From NCBI GenBank assembly GCA_005503085.1, contig SCOI01000003.1:186001-250000 (forward strand): DNA of 64,000 nt, read 5' to 3'. This DNA is from Burkholderiales bacterium C2 (GTDB lineage: Bacteria > Pseudomonadota > Gammaproteobacteria > Burkholderiales > Burkholderiaceae_C). Both the position numbers and the translations under genes were made by a program. The notes below the pieces were generated by a model, which saw only the letters and a list, made by a program, of their open reading frames with translations, did no database searches and was not told where the DNA came from. Of the stretch, positions 8,619 to 17,106 are shown in pieces. Position 1 is the first letter of the stretch. Each line of letters opens with the position of its first letter.

Positions 8619-10796
8619 TTAGTTTGTCTTGCCTTGCTGGGGCACCGCCGGCTGCGCACCCGGCAGGACTGGCAGGATCGGCGCGCCGGTATCGGGCAAT
8701 ACCGGGTTCGGGGCGGGCTGGGCGTTCTGCTGCAGCGCACGTATTGACTCGTAGCGGTCCAGGGTCACCTGATCGGCGCCGAGCTGGTTGCGCAGCACCA
8801 CCGGGCGCAGGAAGACCAGCAGATTGGTCTTGATGCGCTTGCGGTTTTCGCCCTTGAACAGATTGCCCAGCAGCGGAATATTGCCCAGACCCGGCACCTT
8901 GTCCTCGCCGTCGCTGTACTCGTCCTTCATCAGCCCGCCCAGCACGATGATCTGGCCGTCGTCGGCCAGCACCGTGGTCTCGATCGAGCTTTTGTCGGTG
9001 GTCGGGCCGGCGCTGTTGGTGACGCCCTGCACGACCGAGGAGTTCTCCTGGTAGATCACCATGCGCACCGTGCCGCCCTCGCCGACCTGGCTCTTGATGC
9101 GCAGGGTCAGGCCGACGTCCTTGCGCTCGATGGTCTGGAAGGGGTTGACCGTGCCACCGGTGCCGGCCCCGGTGTTGGTAAAGGAGCCGGTGATGAAGGG
9201 CACGTTCTGGCCGATCACGATCTTGGCTTCCTCGTTGTCCAGCGCCACCAGATTGGGCGTGGAGAGGATGTTGGCGCCGGTCTGGGTTTCCAGGAAGTTG
9301 GCGATCGCGCCCAGCGTGTAGAAATCGCTGACCCTCTTCAGCACGCCGATGTTCAGGCCCTGGTTGACGCCGCTGGCGACCGCCGTGCCTATCGTCGTGC
9401 GCCCGCCGGCCGTCGCGGCCGACAGGTTGACGATATTGGAGTTGCCGCTGCCGAAGTTGGTGCCCAGGCCGGAGATGGTTTTGTCGCCGTCCTTGCCGAA
9501 CAGGCTTTGCCACTGCACGCCGAATTGCCCGGTCTTGTTGGCATCGACCTTGACGATCATCGACTCCACATAGATCTGGGCGCGCCTGCCGTCGAGCTGG
9601 TCGATCACCGCGCGCACCTGGCGGTACAGCGGCTCGGCGGCGGTGATGATCAGCGAGTTGGTCGACGGATCGGCCTGAATGAAGCCGCCGGTCGACGGCC
9701 CTGCCGAGGCGCTGACTGGCGAGCTCGAGGCCGATGAGCTGCCGCTGCCGGTACTGCTGTTGCTGCCGCCGCTGCCGGTCGCGCTGATCGTGCCCTGGGC
9801 GGCTGGCGTCAGCTGGGCGTTGTTGCTGGAACTACCGGTGCTGCTGCCGCTGCCGCCGCCCGCGCCACCGAAGGCGGCGCGCAGCACCACGGCCAGCTTG
9901 GCGGCCTCGGCGTTCTTCAGGTGCACGACGCGGATGCCCGGCGCGTCGCCATCGGGCAGCGGCTGGTCGAGCTTGGCTATGGTGGCGCGTGCGCTGGCCA
10001 GCCGGGCCGGATTGGCCGCGCGCAGTATCAGCGCATTGCTGCGCGGGTCGACCAGCACACTCAGCGATCCACCGGCCTGGCCGGGCGTTCCCGCGACGGC
10101 GCTGCTGCCACCCTCGCCGAGTTTTTGCACCAGGGCCGCGATGTCGGCAGCCAAGGCATGCTTGAGCGGCACGACCTCGATATCGGTGCTGGACGGCGTG
10201 TCCATCGCCGCGATGATGCGCGTGAGCCGCTGCAGGTTTTCGGCGTAGTCGGTGATCACCAGGCTGTTATTGCCCGGGTTGGCATTGATGGTGTTGTTGG
10301 GGCTGATCAGCGGGCGCAGCACGGCCACCAGATTGTTGGCGTTCTCGTGGTTGAGCTTGTAGATCTGGGTCATCACCTGGTCGCCGCGCTGGCTGCTGCT
10401 GCCCACCGCGACCGCGCCGGTCTGCAGCTTGGCGTCGGCCTCGGGCACGACCTTGTAGAGGCCACCGGCCTCGACCACCGTGAAGCCCAGGCCGCGCAGC
10501 CCGGCCAGATAGCTCAGATAGGCCTCGCGCACGCTCAGCGGCTGCTCGCTGTAGAGCGTGATCACGCCCTTGACCCGCGGGTCGATGACGAACTGGCGAT
10601 CCATCATCACGCCAATGGCGCGCGTCACCGCCTCGATATCGGCGTTGACGAAATTCAGCGTCACCGGGGTCTGGGCCTTCAGCGCCGGGCCGCGCGCGGC
10701 TGCGGTGGGCGCCTGGGCCTGCGCCGGCGCGGCAGCGGCCAGGGCCAGCAGGGCCAGCAGCGGGAGGAGCCGGTGTGTCTTGATCATCTCGTTCAT
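8619..10796 (-). CDS. gspD: Type II secretion outer-membrane secretin GspD
   Basis: 725-residue secretin that forms the outer-membrane channel. The start at 10796 overlaps the gspN stop (ATGA); MIKTHRLLPLLALLALAAAA is the signal peptide. N0 to N3 domains follow, interrupted around residues 310-375 by a long Ser/Gly-rich low-complexity linker. The C-terminal secretin domain includes VPFITGSFTNTG, VALDNEEAKIVIGQ and VPGLGNIPLLGNLF. A Pro-rich tail with NPVLPDTGAPILPVLP ends the protein. Such a long Ser/Gly linker between N domains occurs in other secretins but is variable in length. Confidence 0.95.
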   Translation of the reverse strand: MNEMIKTHRLLPLLALLALAAAAPAQAQAPTAAARGPALKAQTPVTLNFVNADIEAVTRAIGVMMDRQFVIDPRVKGVITLYSEQPLSVREAYLSYLAGLRGLGFTVVEAGGLYKVVPEADAKLQTGAVAVGSSSQRGDQVMTQIYKLNHENANNLVAVLRPLISPNNTINANPGNNSLVITDYAENLQRLTRIIAAMDTPSSTDIEVVPLKHALAADIAALVQKLGEGGSSAVAGTPGQAGGSLSVLVDPRSNALILRAANPARLASARATIAKLDQPLPDGDAPGIRVVHLKNAEAAKLAVVLRAAFGGAGGGSGSSTGSSSNNAQLTPAAQGTISATGSGGSNSSTGSGSSSASSSPVSASAGPSTGGFIQADPSTNSLIITAAEPLYRQVRAVIDQLDGRRAQIYVESMIVKVDANKTGQFGVQWQSLFGKDGDKTISGLGTNFGSGNSNIVNLSAATAGGRTTIGTAVASGVNQGLNIGVLKRVSDFYTLGAIANFLETQTGANILSTPNLVALDNEEAKIVIGQNVPFITGSFTNTGAGTGGTVNPFQTIERKDVGLTLRIKSQVGEGGTVRMVIYQENSSVVQGVTNSAGPTTDKSSIETTVLADDGQIIVLGGLMKDEYSDGEDKVPGLGNIPLLGNLFKGENRKRIKTNLLVFLRPVVLRNQLGADQVTLDRYESIRALQQNAQPAPNPVLPDTGAPILPVLPGAQPAVPQQGKTN

Positions 10797-11593
10797 CCAA
10801 TCGAGATCACCGAGCGGGCGCCTTGGCGCCGGCCGATGATGTTCAGAAGATTGTTCAGCGCGGCTTCGCGCTCGGGCGCGGCCTGGGCCTCGCCCTGGAA
10901 ACGGGCCTTGCCGCCGCTCAGCACGCCCTGGCCGCTCAGCAGCAGCGCGCCTTCCAGCGTGCTCAGTCGCAGCGTCGAGACGCCGGCCGCCGCTGGATCG
11001 GCCGCAATGCTGAAGCGATAGCTGCCCAGCGGCGCCAGGGGCGAGACGCGCGAGGACAGGTTGACGAAGTCCAGGTCCAGCTGGCCCAGCTGGCGCCAGC
11101 GCCCCTGCGCCCATTCGAGCCGGAACTCGCGCGCGCTCAAGCGCATGCCACCGCCCAGCTGCAAGGTGTTCCAGGGCGTGCCCAGCCCGCCCAGCCAGGC
11201 GGCCGGGAAGCGCGTCAGCCAGTCGGCGCCTTGCTGCTGCGGCAGGCTAAAGCCCAGGCTGCCCAGGCCCGGCTGCAGCAGGATCTGCAGCTCGCCGTTG
11301 ATGCAGCAGGCCTGGCGCGCGCTCAGCAGCAGCCCCAGGCCCTTGGGCGCCAGCGTCCATTCGATGCGGCCGGGCAGCAGGCTGGCGTCGCGGCTGCCGG
11401 TGCCGCCGGTCAGCACCAGCACGCCGCTGCCGCTCCAGAGGCTGCCGCGGGTTTCGGCCAGCAGCAGATGGCCATTGCTGGCCTGGGCCAGGCCGCGTGC
11501 CAGCCAGCTGGCCGGCGCGAACAGGATCAGGCCAATCAGGGCGCCAACCAGGGCGCCGCCGAGACTCCAGCGCAGACTCGGTGGCTTGATCAT
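10793..11593 (-). CDS. gspN: Type II secretion protein GspN
   Basis: 266-residue inner-membrane-anchored accessory protein of the secretion system. The start at 11593 sits inside the ATGA overlap with the gspM stop and gives a single N-terminal hydrophobic segment (LGGALVGALIGLILFAPASW), followed by a periplasmic domain containing WSGSGVLVLTGG and a family-like LPGRIEWTLAP. GspN is absent from many systems and its exact role is unclear. Position between gspM and gspD supports the call. Confidence 0.85.
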   Translation of the reverse strand: MIKPPSLRWSLGGALVGALIGLILFAPASWLARGLAQASNGHLLLAETRGSLWSGSGVLVLTGGTGSRDASLLPGRIEWTLAPKGLGLLLSARQACCINGELQILLQPGLGSLGFSLPQQQGADWLTRFPAAWLGGLGTPWNTLQLGGGMRLSAREFRLEWAQGRWRQLGQLDLDFVNLSSRVSPLAPLGSYRFSIAADPAAAGVSTLRLSTLEGALLLSGQGVLSGGKARFQGEAQAAPEREAALNNLLNIIGRRQGARSVISIG

Positions 11594-12117
11594 GCCGGTG
11601 CTCCAAGCGCAAGCACGATGCTGCCGCTGAAGCCCTGCGGGCCGCGCTGCAGGGTGGCCTCGACCGGTCGGGCGCGGGCGGCGCTGCGCACCACGGCCAG
11701 CCATTCCTGCAAGGCCTCGCTGCCGACGCCGTTGAGGCTCAGCACCGCTCGCTCGCCGCTGATCGACAGGCGCGCGGCCGGCCCCAGATGCTCGCTGGCG
11801 GACTTCAGCGCCTGCAGCGACTGCGCCGCCGGCACCGCCGGCTGCTCGCGCAGCTCGCGCGCCTCCTGCGCCAGGCGCTGCATCTGCTGCAGCTGGGCAT
11901 CGACCTGGCTCAGCTGGCCTGGCGCGGCGCGCACGGTACGCAGCGCCGGTTGCACCGCGACGCTCCACAGCAGCAGCAGGCCCAGCGCGGCCGCGCCCAG
12001 CTGGGCGACGGTCCGCTCGCGCTCACCGAGCGCCTGCCAGCGCGACTTCAGCTGCTGCCATTGGGCCGCCTGCTCGGGGCTGAGGGCGAATCCGAGGGTC
12101 TTTCGTCTGCTGCTCAT
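11590..12117 (-). CDS. gspM: Type II secretion protein GspM
   Basis: 175-residue bitopic inner-membrane protein that pairs with GspL. A cytoplasmic N-terminus with LKSRWQALGERERTVAQLGA precedes one membrane segment (GAAALGLLLLWSVAVQPALR), then a coiled-coil-prone stretch (QLSQVDAQLQQMQRLAQEAR) and a ferredoxin-like periplasmic domain. It overlaps gspL upstream and gspN downstream by four bases each, indicating translational coupling. Confidence 0.9.
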   Translation of the reverse strand: MSSRRKTLGFALSPEQAAQWQQLKSRWQALGERERTVAQLGAAALGLLLLWSVAVQPALRTVRAAPGQLSQVDAQLQQMQRLAQEARELREQPAVPAAQSLQALKSASEHLGPAARLSISGERAVLSLNGVGSEALQEWLAVVRSAARARPVEATLQRGPQGFSGSIVLALGAPA

Positions 12118-13373
12118 AGGGCGCGTGCGCGGCTCAGGGCCATGCGGCCATCATTGATCTCGAGCTGCCAGCCTTCGCTGTGCAGCTGGCGACGGAACTG
12201 CTGGATCTGGGCTTCGCTCCAGCCGGCGGCGGGGATCAGCAGCCGGCCGGTCTCGAAGGACAGCGCATCGGCCGGGCCGCGTTCGGCCGGCCAGGCGGTG
12301 GCGGCGGCGGCCAGCAGGGTTTCCAGGTCCTGCTCGCCGGCCCGGCCGGCGCTGGCGCGCAGCAGCTCGGTCTCGCGCTGCATCTGCAGCGGCGCATCAA
12401 GGATGGCGCGCACCTGCGGGTGGGTGCTGCTGAGCGTCTGGTTTAGCGCGGCGCGTCGTTCGCCGAGCTCGCTCCTGAGCTGCCAGGCCCACAGATTCAG
12501 GCCCAGCAGCTGCACCGCCACCAGGCCGGCCAGGCCCCAGCGCACCGGGCGCCAGCGGCTGCTCATCAGGCTGCGCCAGACCTCGCGCAGCGCGCGGATG
12601 CCGCGGGTGCGCGGCGCCAGCTCGAACTGGCGCAGATTCCAGGGGCTGTTGATGACATGCAGAGCGCGCTCGGCGTCGGACAGCGGCGCCACGGCCGTGC
12701 CCAGCCAGTGCTCGGCGGCACCGATCACGCCGGGCGAGCCGGTCCAGCGTGCGGCTTGCACCACTGCAGCCGGGAACAGGTCGCGGGCCAGGCTGCCCTG
12801 CAGGCATAGCGTGCTGACGCCGTCGGCATGGCTCCAGCGGAGCCCGCATTGATCGGGTTGGGCGGGCTGGGCGGACTCGAGCCCGCTGGCGAAGAAATGG
12901 CCGCGCGCCTGGGCCTCGGGCCAGGACAGCGGCGCCAGCCGGTCGACAAAGACCTGGGCCTGTTCCAGATGCGCCAGCTGCTCGACCAGCCAGGCCTTGT
13001 GCGTCACGACGACCCAGGCCTGCTCGCCGGCCTGCACCCCGGGCTCGATCGCGAAATGCAGGCTTTCGGTGTCGTCGAGCAAGGCTTCTTCCATCGTGCC
13101 GGCCAGCGCGGCGCGCAGGTGGGCACGCGCGGCACGCGGCAGCGCCAGCCGGTGCCAGCTCAGGTCGGCCTCGGCGGGCACCGCGATCACGGTGTCGGCG
13201 CGCGGCAGCAGCGCGGCGACGCTGCGACCCTGGGCCGTCGCCTGGACGCCGTCGTGGCTCAGCACATAGTCGTACTCACGGCCATGCTCGCCGCGGCTCA
13301 GGCCGTCGGGCGTGGCTTGGCCTTGGGCGCGCAGTCGGCCACGCTGGGGCAGGAGCAGGATCAGGGTGGTCAT
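12114..13373 (-). CDS. gspL: Type II secretion protein GspL
   Basis: 419-residue inner-membrane protein linking the GspE ATPase to the platform. The N-terminal two thirds form the actin-like cytoplasmic domain (MTTLILLLPQRGRLRAQGQA; DTVIAVPAEADLSWHRL). A membrane segment follows around residues 275-295 (WGLAGLVAVQLLGLNLWAW), then a periplasmic ferredoxin-like domain. 47 bp separate it from gspK, the largest gap in this run. Confidence 0.9.
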   Translation of the reverse strand: MTTLILLLPQRGRLRAQGQATPDGLSRGEHGREYDYVLSHDGVQATAQGRSVAALLPRADTVIAVPAEADLSWHRLALPRAARAHLRAALAGTMEEALLDDTESLHFAIEPGVQAGEQAWVVVTHKAWLVEQLAHLEQAQVFVDRLAPLSWPEAQARGHFFASGLESAQPAQPDQCGLRWSHADGVSTLCLQGSLARDLFPAAVVQAARWTGSPGVIGAAEHWLGTAVAPLSDAERALHVINSPWNLRQFELAPRTRGIRALREVWRSLMSSRWRPVRWGLAGLVAVQLLGLNLWAWQLRSELGERRAALNQTLSSTHPQVRAILDAPLQMQRETELLRASAGRAGEQDLETLLAAAATAWPAERGPADALSFETGRLLIPAAGWSEAQIQQFRRQLHSEGWQLEINDGRMALSRARAL

Positions 13374-13420
13374 GGCTTATGGGTGGGGCATTCTAGGAGC
13401 AGCTTGTGTCGGCCCGACGC

Positions 13421-14464
13421 TCATCGTCCGGCTTCGAGCACCAGGTTGACGCGCTGGCGGTTCAGCACCAGCATGTCCAGGTCGCGGCGTTGTACCAGCG
13501 AGCGCTCCTCCAGCACCCGTGCCTCGAGCCGCAGCCGGCCGTTGACGATGAAGTAGGAGGAGACGAAGGCGGCGCGCTCGCCGCTGAGCACAACACCCTC
13601 GGGCAGCAGGGCCTTGGCGTCTTCCAGATTGCGCATCGGTGCGTTCTGGCGCTGCTGCACGACGCGCTCGGCCGACGCCAGGTCCATGCCGTCGAACAGC
13701 GCCGCGATCACCTCGCGCGGCGCGGTGTTCAGATTGACCGGTGTGCGCGCCGGCAGCAGGGTCAGCAGCGGCCGCAGCCGGACCACGATCTCGGCCGGGA
13801 TGCCCAGCCATTGCAGCTGCTCGAGGGTCTGCGGGCGCAGCGGCGCCTGGGCCTCGGGCTTGTCAGCAAAGGCGGCGCGCAGCTGGCCGGCGATCTTGGC
13901 GGCGGTATCGGCCGGCACACCGGCGCTCTCGCACAGGCGGGTCAGGGTGCGCAACTCCAGGGCCTGGGCGGCCTCGTCGCCGCCGACCAGATTGCGCAGG
14001 TTGTACTGGGCCTGGGCATCCAGCAGCGTGCCGGACAGAAAGGCCTCGGGCCCCTCGTCCTTGCCGGTGTCTTCACTGGCGTTCGTGCGGTCGGCGGCCA
14101 GAAAGGTCGAGAGCCTGGCTTCGGCCAGCGGCACGGCCCAGACCTCGCCGAGATGGTCGACGGGATCGTTGCGGTTGGCGCGCGCGTCCTCACGCAGTAT
14201 CAGCCGGGCCCAGTCCAGCGCGCCCTGCAGAATCCAGGCGGACTGCGCGCGAGCACGGTCGGCGGCCTCGATCTGCACCGCCCGGTACTGACGCCACACC
14301 ATGGCCGAGGCCAGGCTGGCGACCAGCGCGACGATCAGCAGCGCCGTCAGCAGCGCGGCACCTGATTGAGCCCCTCGGCCGCCGGGTACAGCGTCCGATC
14401 CCCCGAGGGGATGGCGGCCGGCTCGGGGCGGCCCGTCGCTCGGCCGCGTGATGCCGGCCCTCAT
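13421..14464 (-). CDS. gspK: Type II secretion minor pseudopilin GspK with an unusually long leader
   Basis: 347-residue pseudopilus tip protein. The prepilin-type segment SGAALLTALLIVALVASLAS lies at residues 34-53, as in the family, and the large globular domain follows (LNTAPREVIAALFDGMDLAS). As usual for GspK, position +5 is not Glu. The start at 14464 overlaps the gspJ stop (ATGA). This gives a ~35-residue leader before the predicted prepilin peptidase site, where 6-15 residues are normal. Most of the leader (about residues 10-33) is encoded by the GC-rich repeat at 14368-14433. No ATG, GTG or TTG is obvious between the repeat and the hydrophobic segment, except the GTA-adjacent region, so the long leader is probably real. 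Confidence 0.9.
   Translation of the reverse strand: MRAGITRPSDGPPRAGRHPLGGSDAVPGGRGAQSGAALLTALLIVALVASLASAMVWRQYRAVQIEAADRARAQSAWILQGALDWARLILREDARANRNDPVDHLGEVWAVPLAEARLSTFLAADRTNASEDTGKDEGPEAFLSGTLLDAQAQYNLRNLVGGDEAAQALELRTLTRLCESAGVPADTAAKIAGQLRAAFADKPEAQAPLRPQTLEQLQWLGIPAEIVVRLRPLLTLLPARTPVNLNTAPREVIAALFDGMDLASAERVVQQRQNAPMRNLEDAKALLPEGVVLSGERAAFVSSYFIVNGRLRLEARVLEERSLVQRRDLDMLVLNRQRVNLVLEAGR
14368..14433 (-). repeat. Small GC-rich repeat, copy B (inside gspK)
   Basis: Read on the minus strand the copy shares three blocks in the same order with the copy at 15918-16019: GGCCGCCCC, then CCCCTCGGGGGA, then TGTACCC, ending in GAGGGGC. It is ~66 bp long and translated in frame as part of the GspK leader. 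It lacks the extra hairpin found in the other copy. Confidence 0.6.
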
Positions 14465-15096
14465 GATTGCGGCCCCAGCACAATTTGCCGGGTCAGTGGT
14501 CCGCCATGGCCGCTGCCGGGCGCGAACTGCAGAATCATCCGCACGCCACCGGGCAGCACCCGGCCGGGGCCGGCCGGGCCCGAGGCCGCGGGTGGCGCCT
14601 GCTTGACGTCGTCGCTGGACATGGCATTGCTCCAGGCATTGCCGCGATAGAAGAACATCTGCCAGCCGCTGACGCCGTCCAGCGCCATCAGCTGCCGGTC
14701 CTGGTCGGCCAGGCCTTGCTGGCTGCGCTGCAAGGCGTCGTTCAGTGCCGCGACGGTGCTGAGCGTCGCGCTCTCCCAGCGGTAGAGCCGGCCCTCGCGC
14801 ACGGTCCAGGCCACCAGTTGCAGGCCGCCGGGCTGTTGGCGGGTGATGCGCAGGCTGGCACCGTCGAAGCTCAATGGGCTGACGTCGCCGCCGCCGTCCT
14901 GCAGCGAGCGCAGATCCTGTTCCCATTGCGCCAGCACGGTCTGCAGCCGCTCGGTCTGCGCCAGGCTGCCCTGGCTGATGTCGCGGCTGCGCAGCATGCC
15001 GTCGATGCCGCGCCAGGACATCACCGCGATGGCTGCCATGATGAGCAGAGCCACCAGCACCTCGACCAGGGTAAAGCCGCGCTCGCTTCTGTGCAC
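14461..15096 (-). CDS. gspJ: Type II secretion minor pseudopilin GspJ
   Basis: 211-residue pseudopilus tip component. It begins with a GTG codon (15096-15094) and a short leader MHRSERG, cleaved before FTLVEVLVALLIMAAIAVMS; Glu at +5 of the mature protein is present. The later segment WQMFFYRGNAWSNAMSSDD is typical of GspJ. It lies 2 bp after gspI and overlaps gspK by four bases, so the tip proteins I, J and K are made together. Confidence 0.93.
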   Translation of the reverse strand: MHRSERGFTLVEVLVALLIMAAIAVMSWRGIDGMLRSRDISQGSLAQTERLQTVLAQWEQDLRSLQDGGGDVSPLSFDGASLRITRQQPGGLQLVAWTVREGRLYRWESATLSTVAALNDALQRSQQGLADQDRQLMALDGVSGWQMFFYRGNAWSNAMSSDDVKQAPPAASGPAGPGRVLPGGVRMILQFAPGSGHGGPLTRQIVLGPQS

Positions 15097-15098
15097 CT

Positions 15099-15461
15099 TC
15101 AGTACCTTCCGACGATGGTGGAGAGGCTCAAAAGCGGCACGCCCTGATCATTGGCGATCAGCGCATCGACGCGGCGGAAATTCGGGTTCGGCGTCGGCCG
15201 CACGACCAGGCGCCCGGCATAGTCGCGGCCCAGCTGGCTGCAGGCGAACTCGATATCACCGACGCCGGGGAACTGCCGCGCCAGGCGCAGCTCGGTCAGC
15301 TGATTCTCCGCGCACCACTGGGCGGCGCTGACCTGGGCCAGTCGCTCGGCATTGCCGGTCAGCGCGCCGGCCGCCTTCAGGCCGGCCGCTAGCGTGATCG
15401 CGACGATGGCCAGTGCCACCAGCACCTCGATCAAGGTAAAGCCTTGCAAAGCTCTCTTCAC
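15099..15461 (-). CDS. gspI: Type II secretion minor pseudopilin GspI
   Basis: 120-residue minor pseudopilin that nucleates the tip complex. The GTG start (15461-15459) overlaps the gspH stop. Leader MKRALQG is followed by FTLIEVLVALAIVAITLAAG with the conserved +5 Glu, then the GspI-type block AQWCAENQLTELRLARQFP. Confidence 0.93.
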   Translation of the reverse strand: MKRALQGFTLIEVLVALAIVAITLAAGLKAAGALTGNAERLAQVSAAQWCAENQLTELRLARQFPGVGDIEFACSQLGRDYAGRLVVRPTPNPNFRRVDALIANDQGVPLLSLSTIVGRY

Positions 15462-15928
15462 CGGGATGTCTCGGGTTCGTGCTGCGGCTCGAACGGCCCC
15501 AGGCCGTCGGTCACCAGCGCGATGCGCTGTGCGCCCAGGCTCAGGCGCAGGCGCTGCGCGCCAACCATGGGCTCGGGCCCGAGTTGAACCGAGCGTGCGC
15601 CGACGATCTCCACCGCCACCGCCTCGCCCAGCCAGCGTCGCGGCAGCTGCATGCGCTCGGGCAGGCCGCGAAAGCGGAACTGATCACCGGAGTCGTCGTT
15701 GACCGGCGCCCATTGCACCGTCAGCCCGGCCGCACGCGCTTCGGCACGCGCCGTCTCGAACAGTGCCGCCAGCCGCTCGGCCTCGCGCTCCAATTGCGCA
15801 CCCGCCGGGTCGCGCAACGCCAGGCTCAGGGTCGCCGTCGCGATCGCAATCAAGGCCACGACGACCAGCAGTTCGATCAATGTAAATCCACGGACGTAAC
15901 GCTTTGGCCGTCCGCCGGGCCGCCCCAA
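15458..15928 (-). CDS. gspH: Type II secretion minor pseudopilin GspH (start uncertain)
   Basis: The prepilin segment FTLIELLVVVALIAIATATL and a GspH domain are clear, so the product is a minor pseudopilin of about 150 residues. The start is not. The nearest in-frame ATG codons lie inside gspG (16075-16096). Within the 100 bp gap the usable initiators are TTG codons, of which the one at 15928 gives MLGRPGGRPKRYVRG, a normal-sized leader. The region upstream is occupied by repeat copy A, so an original ATG may have been displaced by it. The protein body is secure; the N-terminus is a best guess. Confidence 0.85.
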   Translation of the reverse strand: MGRPGGRPKRYVRGFTLIELLVVVALIAIATATLSLALRDPAGAQLEREAERLAALFETARAEARAAGLTVQWAPVNDDSGDQFRFRGLPERMQLPRRWLGEAVAVEIVGARSVQLGPEPMVGAQRLRLSLGAQRIALVTDGLGPFEPQHEPETSR

Positions 15929-16019
15929 GGACGGCCTCTTCCGAACCCGGATGGGCAAACCCAGCCAGGTTCGGCGTCCCCTCGGGGGACCGACTGTGTA
16001 CCCACAGGCGAGGGGCGCC
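15918..16019 (+). repeat. Small GC-rich repeat, copy A (between gspG and gspH)
   Basis: This copy has the same blocks as copy B, in opposite orientation: GGCCGCCCC (15918-15926), CCCCTCGGGGGA (15978-15989), TGTACCC and GAGGGGC near 16010. It also contains an extra hairpin, CCGAACC (15941-15947) pairing with GGTTCGG (15968-15974). The length of ~102 bp, internal dyads and intergenic position resemble REP-like elements of Burkholderiales. Confidence 0.6.
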
Positions 16020-16022
16020 ACC

Positions 16023-16490
16023 CTACTGCCAGGAGCCGATGTCGGCGTCCTTGCCCTCGCCGCCGGCCTGGCCATCGGCGCCATAGCTGTAGACATCGAT
16101 CTCGCCCTTCACGCCCGGGTTGGCGAACTGGTAGGGCCGGCCCCAGGGGTCGTTGGGCAGCTTCTCGACATAGGGCTTCCAGTTGGCCGGGGCCGGGCCG
16201 CTGCTGGGCTTGCGCACCAGGGCCTCCAGGCCCTGCTCACCGGTGGGGAATCTCTGGTTGTCGAGCTTGTAGAGCTTCAGCGCCTGCATCAGATTGTTGA
16301 CGTCGGTGCGCGCGGCGGTGACGCGGGCATCATCGGCCCGGTCCAGCACATTGGGCACGACCAGGGCGGCCAGCACGCCGATGATGACCAGCACCACCAG
16401 CAATTCGATCAATGTAAAGCCGCGCGGGCGGCGTGACGTTTTCTTAACGCTGAGGCTTGGCATGGAGGCGCCCGGTTGTCGCATTGGCAT
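16023..16490 (-). CDS. gspG: Type II secretion major pseudopilin GspG
   Basis: 155-residue major subunit of the pseudopilus. The leader ends RRPRG, cleaved before FTLIELLVVLVIIGVLAALV, with +5 Glu. The body carries the GspG hallmarks LYKLDNQRFPTGEQGLEAL and the calcium-site region LPNDPWGRPYQFANPG. Three ATG codons (residues 1, 3 and 10) could start the protein; the third (16463) would give the most usual leader length. It is the first gene of the minus-strand operon, divergent from gspC. Confidence 0.95.
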   Translation of the reverse strand: MPMRQPGASMPSLSVKKTSRRPRGFTLIELLVVLVIIGVLAALVVPNVLDRADDARVTAARTDVNNLMQALKLYKLDNQRFPTGEQGLEALVRKPSSGPAPANWKPYVEKLPNDPWGRPYQFANPGVKGEIDVYSYGADGQAGGEGKDADIGSWQ

Positions 16491-16506
16491 GAATCATAAT
16501 CGGCGC

Positions 16507-17103
16507 ATGCTCGCACGATTGTTGACCTTTGCCGTCTGGGCCCTGCTGGCCCTGTGCAGCGCCTTCTGGTTGCTGAAGCTCTTGCCGGCGCCGTTGCCTG
16601 TGCCGCCCCAGGCGCTGCCGGCCGCCGACGGCACGGGGCCGCGCGCTGACCTGAGCCGCTTGTTCGGCGCGCCGCAGGCCGCACCGGTGGCCGAGGTCGC
16701 GGCACCGGTCGATGGACGCTACAAGCTGGTCGGCCTGGTGGCGCCCAAGCAGGGCGGCGGCCGCCATGCCGGCGAGGGCGTCGCGGTGATCACGGTGGAC
16801 AACGCGCCGGCACGCACGGTGCGGGTCGGTGCGGCGGTCGACGGCGAATTGCAGCTGCTGGCGCTGGACGGCAATTCGGCGGCGCTGGGCCGCCAGGGTG
16901 TGGTCAGCCTGCGCCTGAGCTTGGCGCCGCCGGTACCGGCCGCAACCGGCAGCCTGCCGGCCGCCGTTGCGCTGCCGCCGCCGCAGATCAACAGCAACCC
17001 GCCGCCGCAGGCCTTGCCCGTGATGCCGCCCGCACAGCCACTGCCGCCGGAGCTCCCGCCCGGCCAGACCGGGCAGGACGGCAACGCCGGCAATACCCGC
17101 TGA
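16507..17103 (+). CDS. gspC: Type II secretion protein GspC, short form without PDZ domain
   Basis: Inner-membrane protein that contacts the secretin. The start at 16507 gives MLARLLTFAVWALLALCSAF as the membrane anchor; the earlier ATG at 16489 would overlap the gspG start. The homology region follows (LSRLFGAPQ; YKLVGLVAPKQGG; AVITVDNAPARTVRVG). The last ~45 residues are Pro-rich (PPQINSNPPPQ, LPPELPPGQTG). At 198 residues it ends where the PDZ or coiled-coil domain of longer GspC proteins would begin. Divergent placement from gspG is the arrangement known in related betaproteobacteria. Confidence 0.85.
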   Translation: MLARLLTFAVWALLALCSAFWLLKLLPAPLPVPPQALPAADGTGPRADLSRLFGAPQAAPVAEVAAPVDGRYKLVGLVAPKQGGGRHAGEGVAVITVDNAPARTVRVGAAVDGELQLLALDGNSAALGRQGVVSLRLSLAPPVPAATGSLPAAVALPPPQINSNPPPQALPVMPPAQPLPPELPPGQTGQDGNAGNTR

Positions 17104-17106
17104 TCC

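Noticed and set aside
16463-16507. TTGTCG and CATAAT between gspG and gspC as a promoter
   Set aside because: The spacing is only 13 bp.
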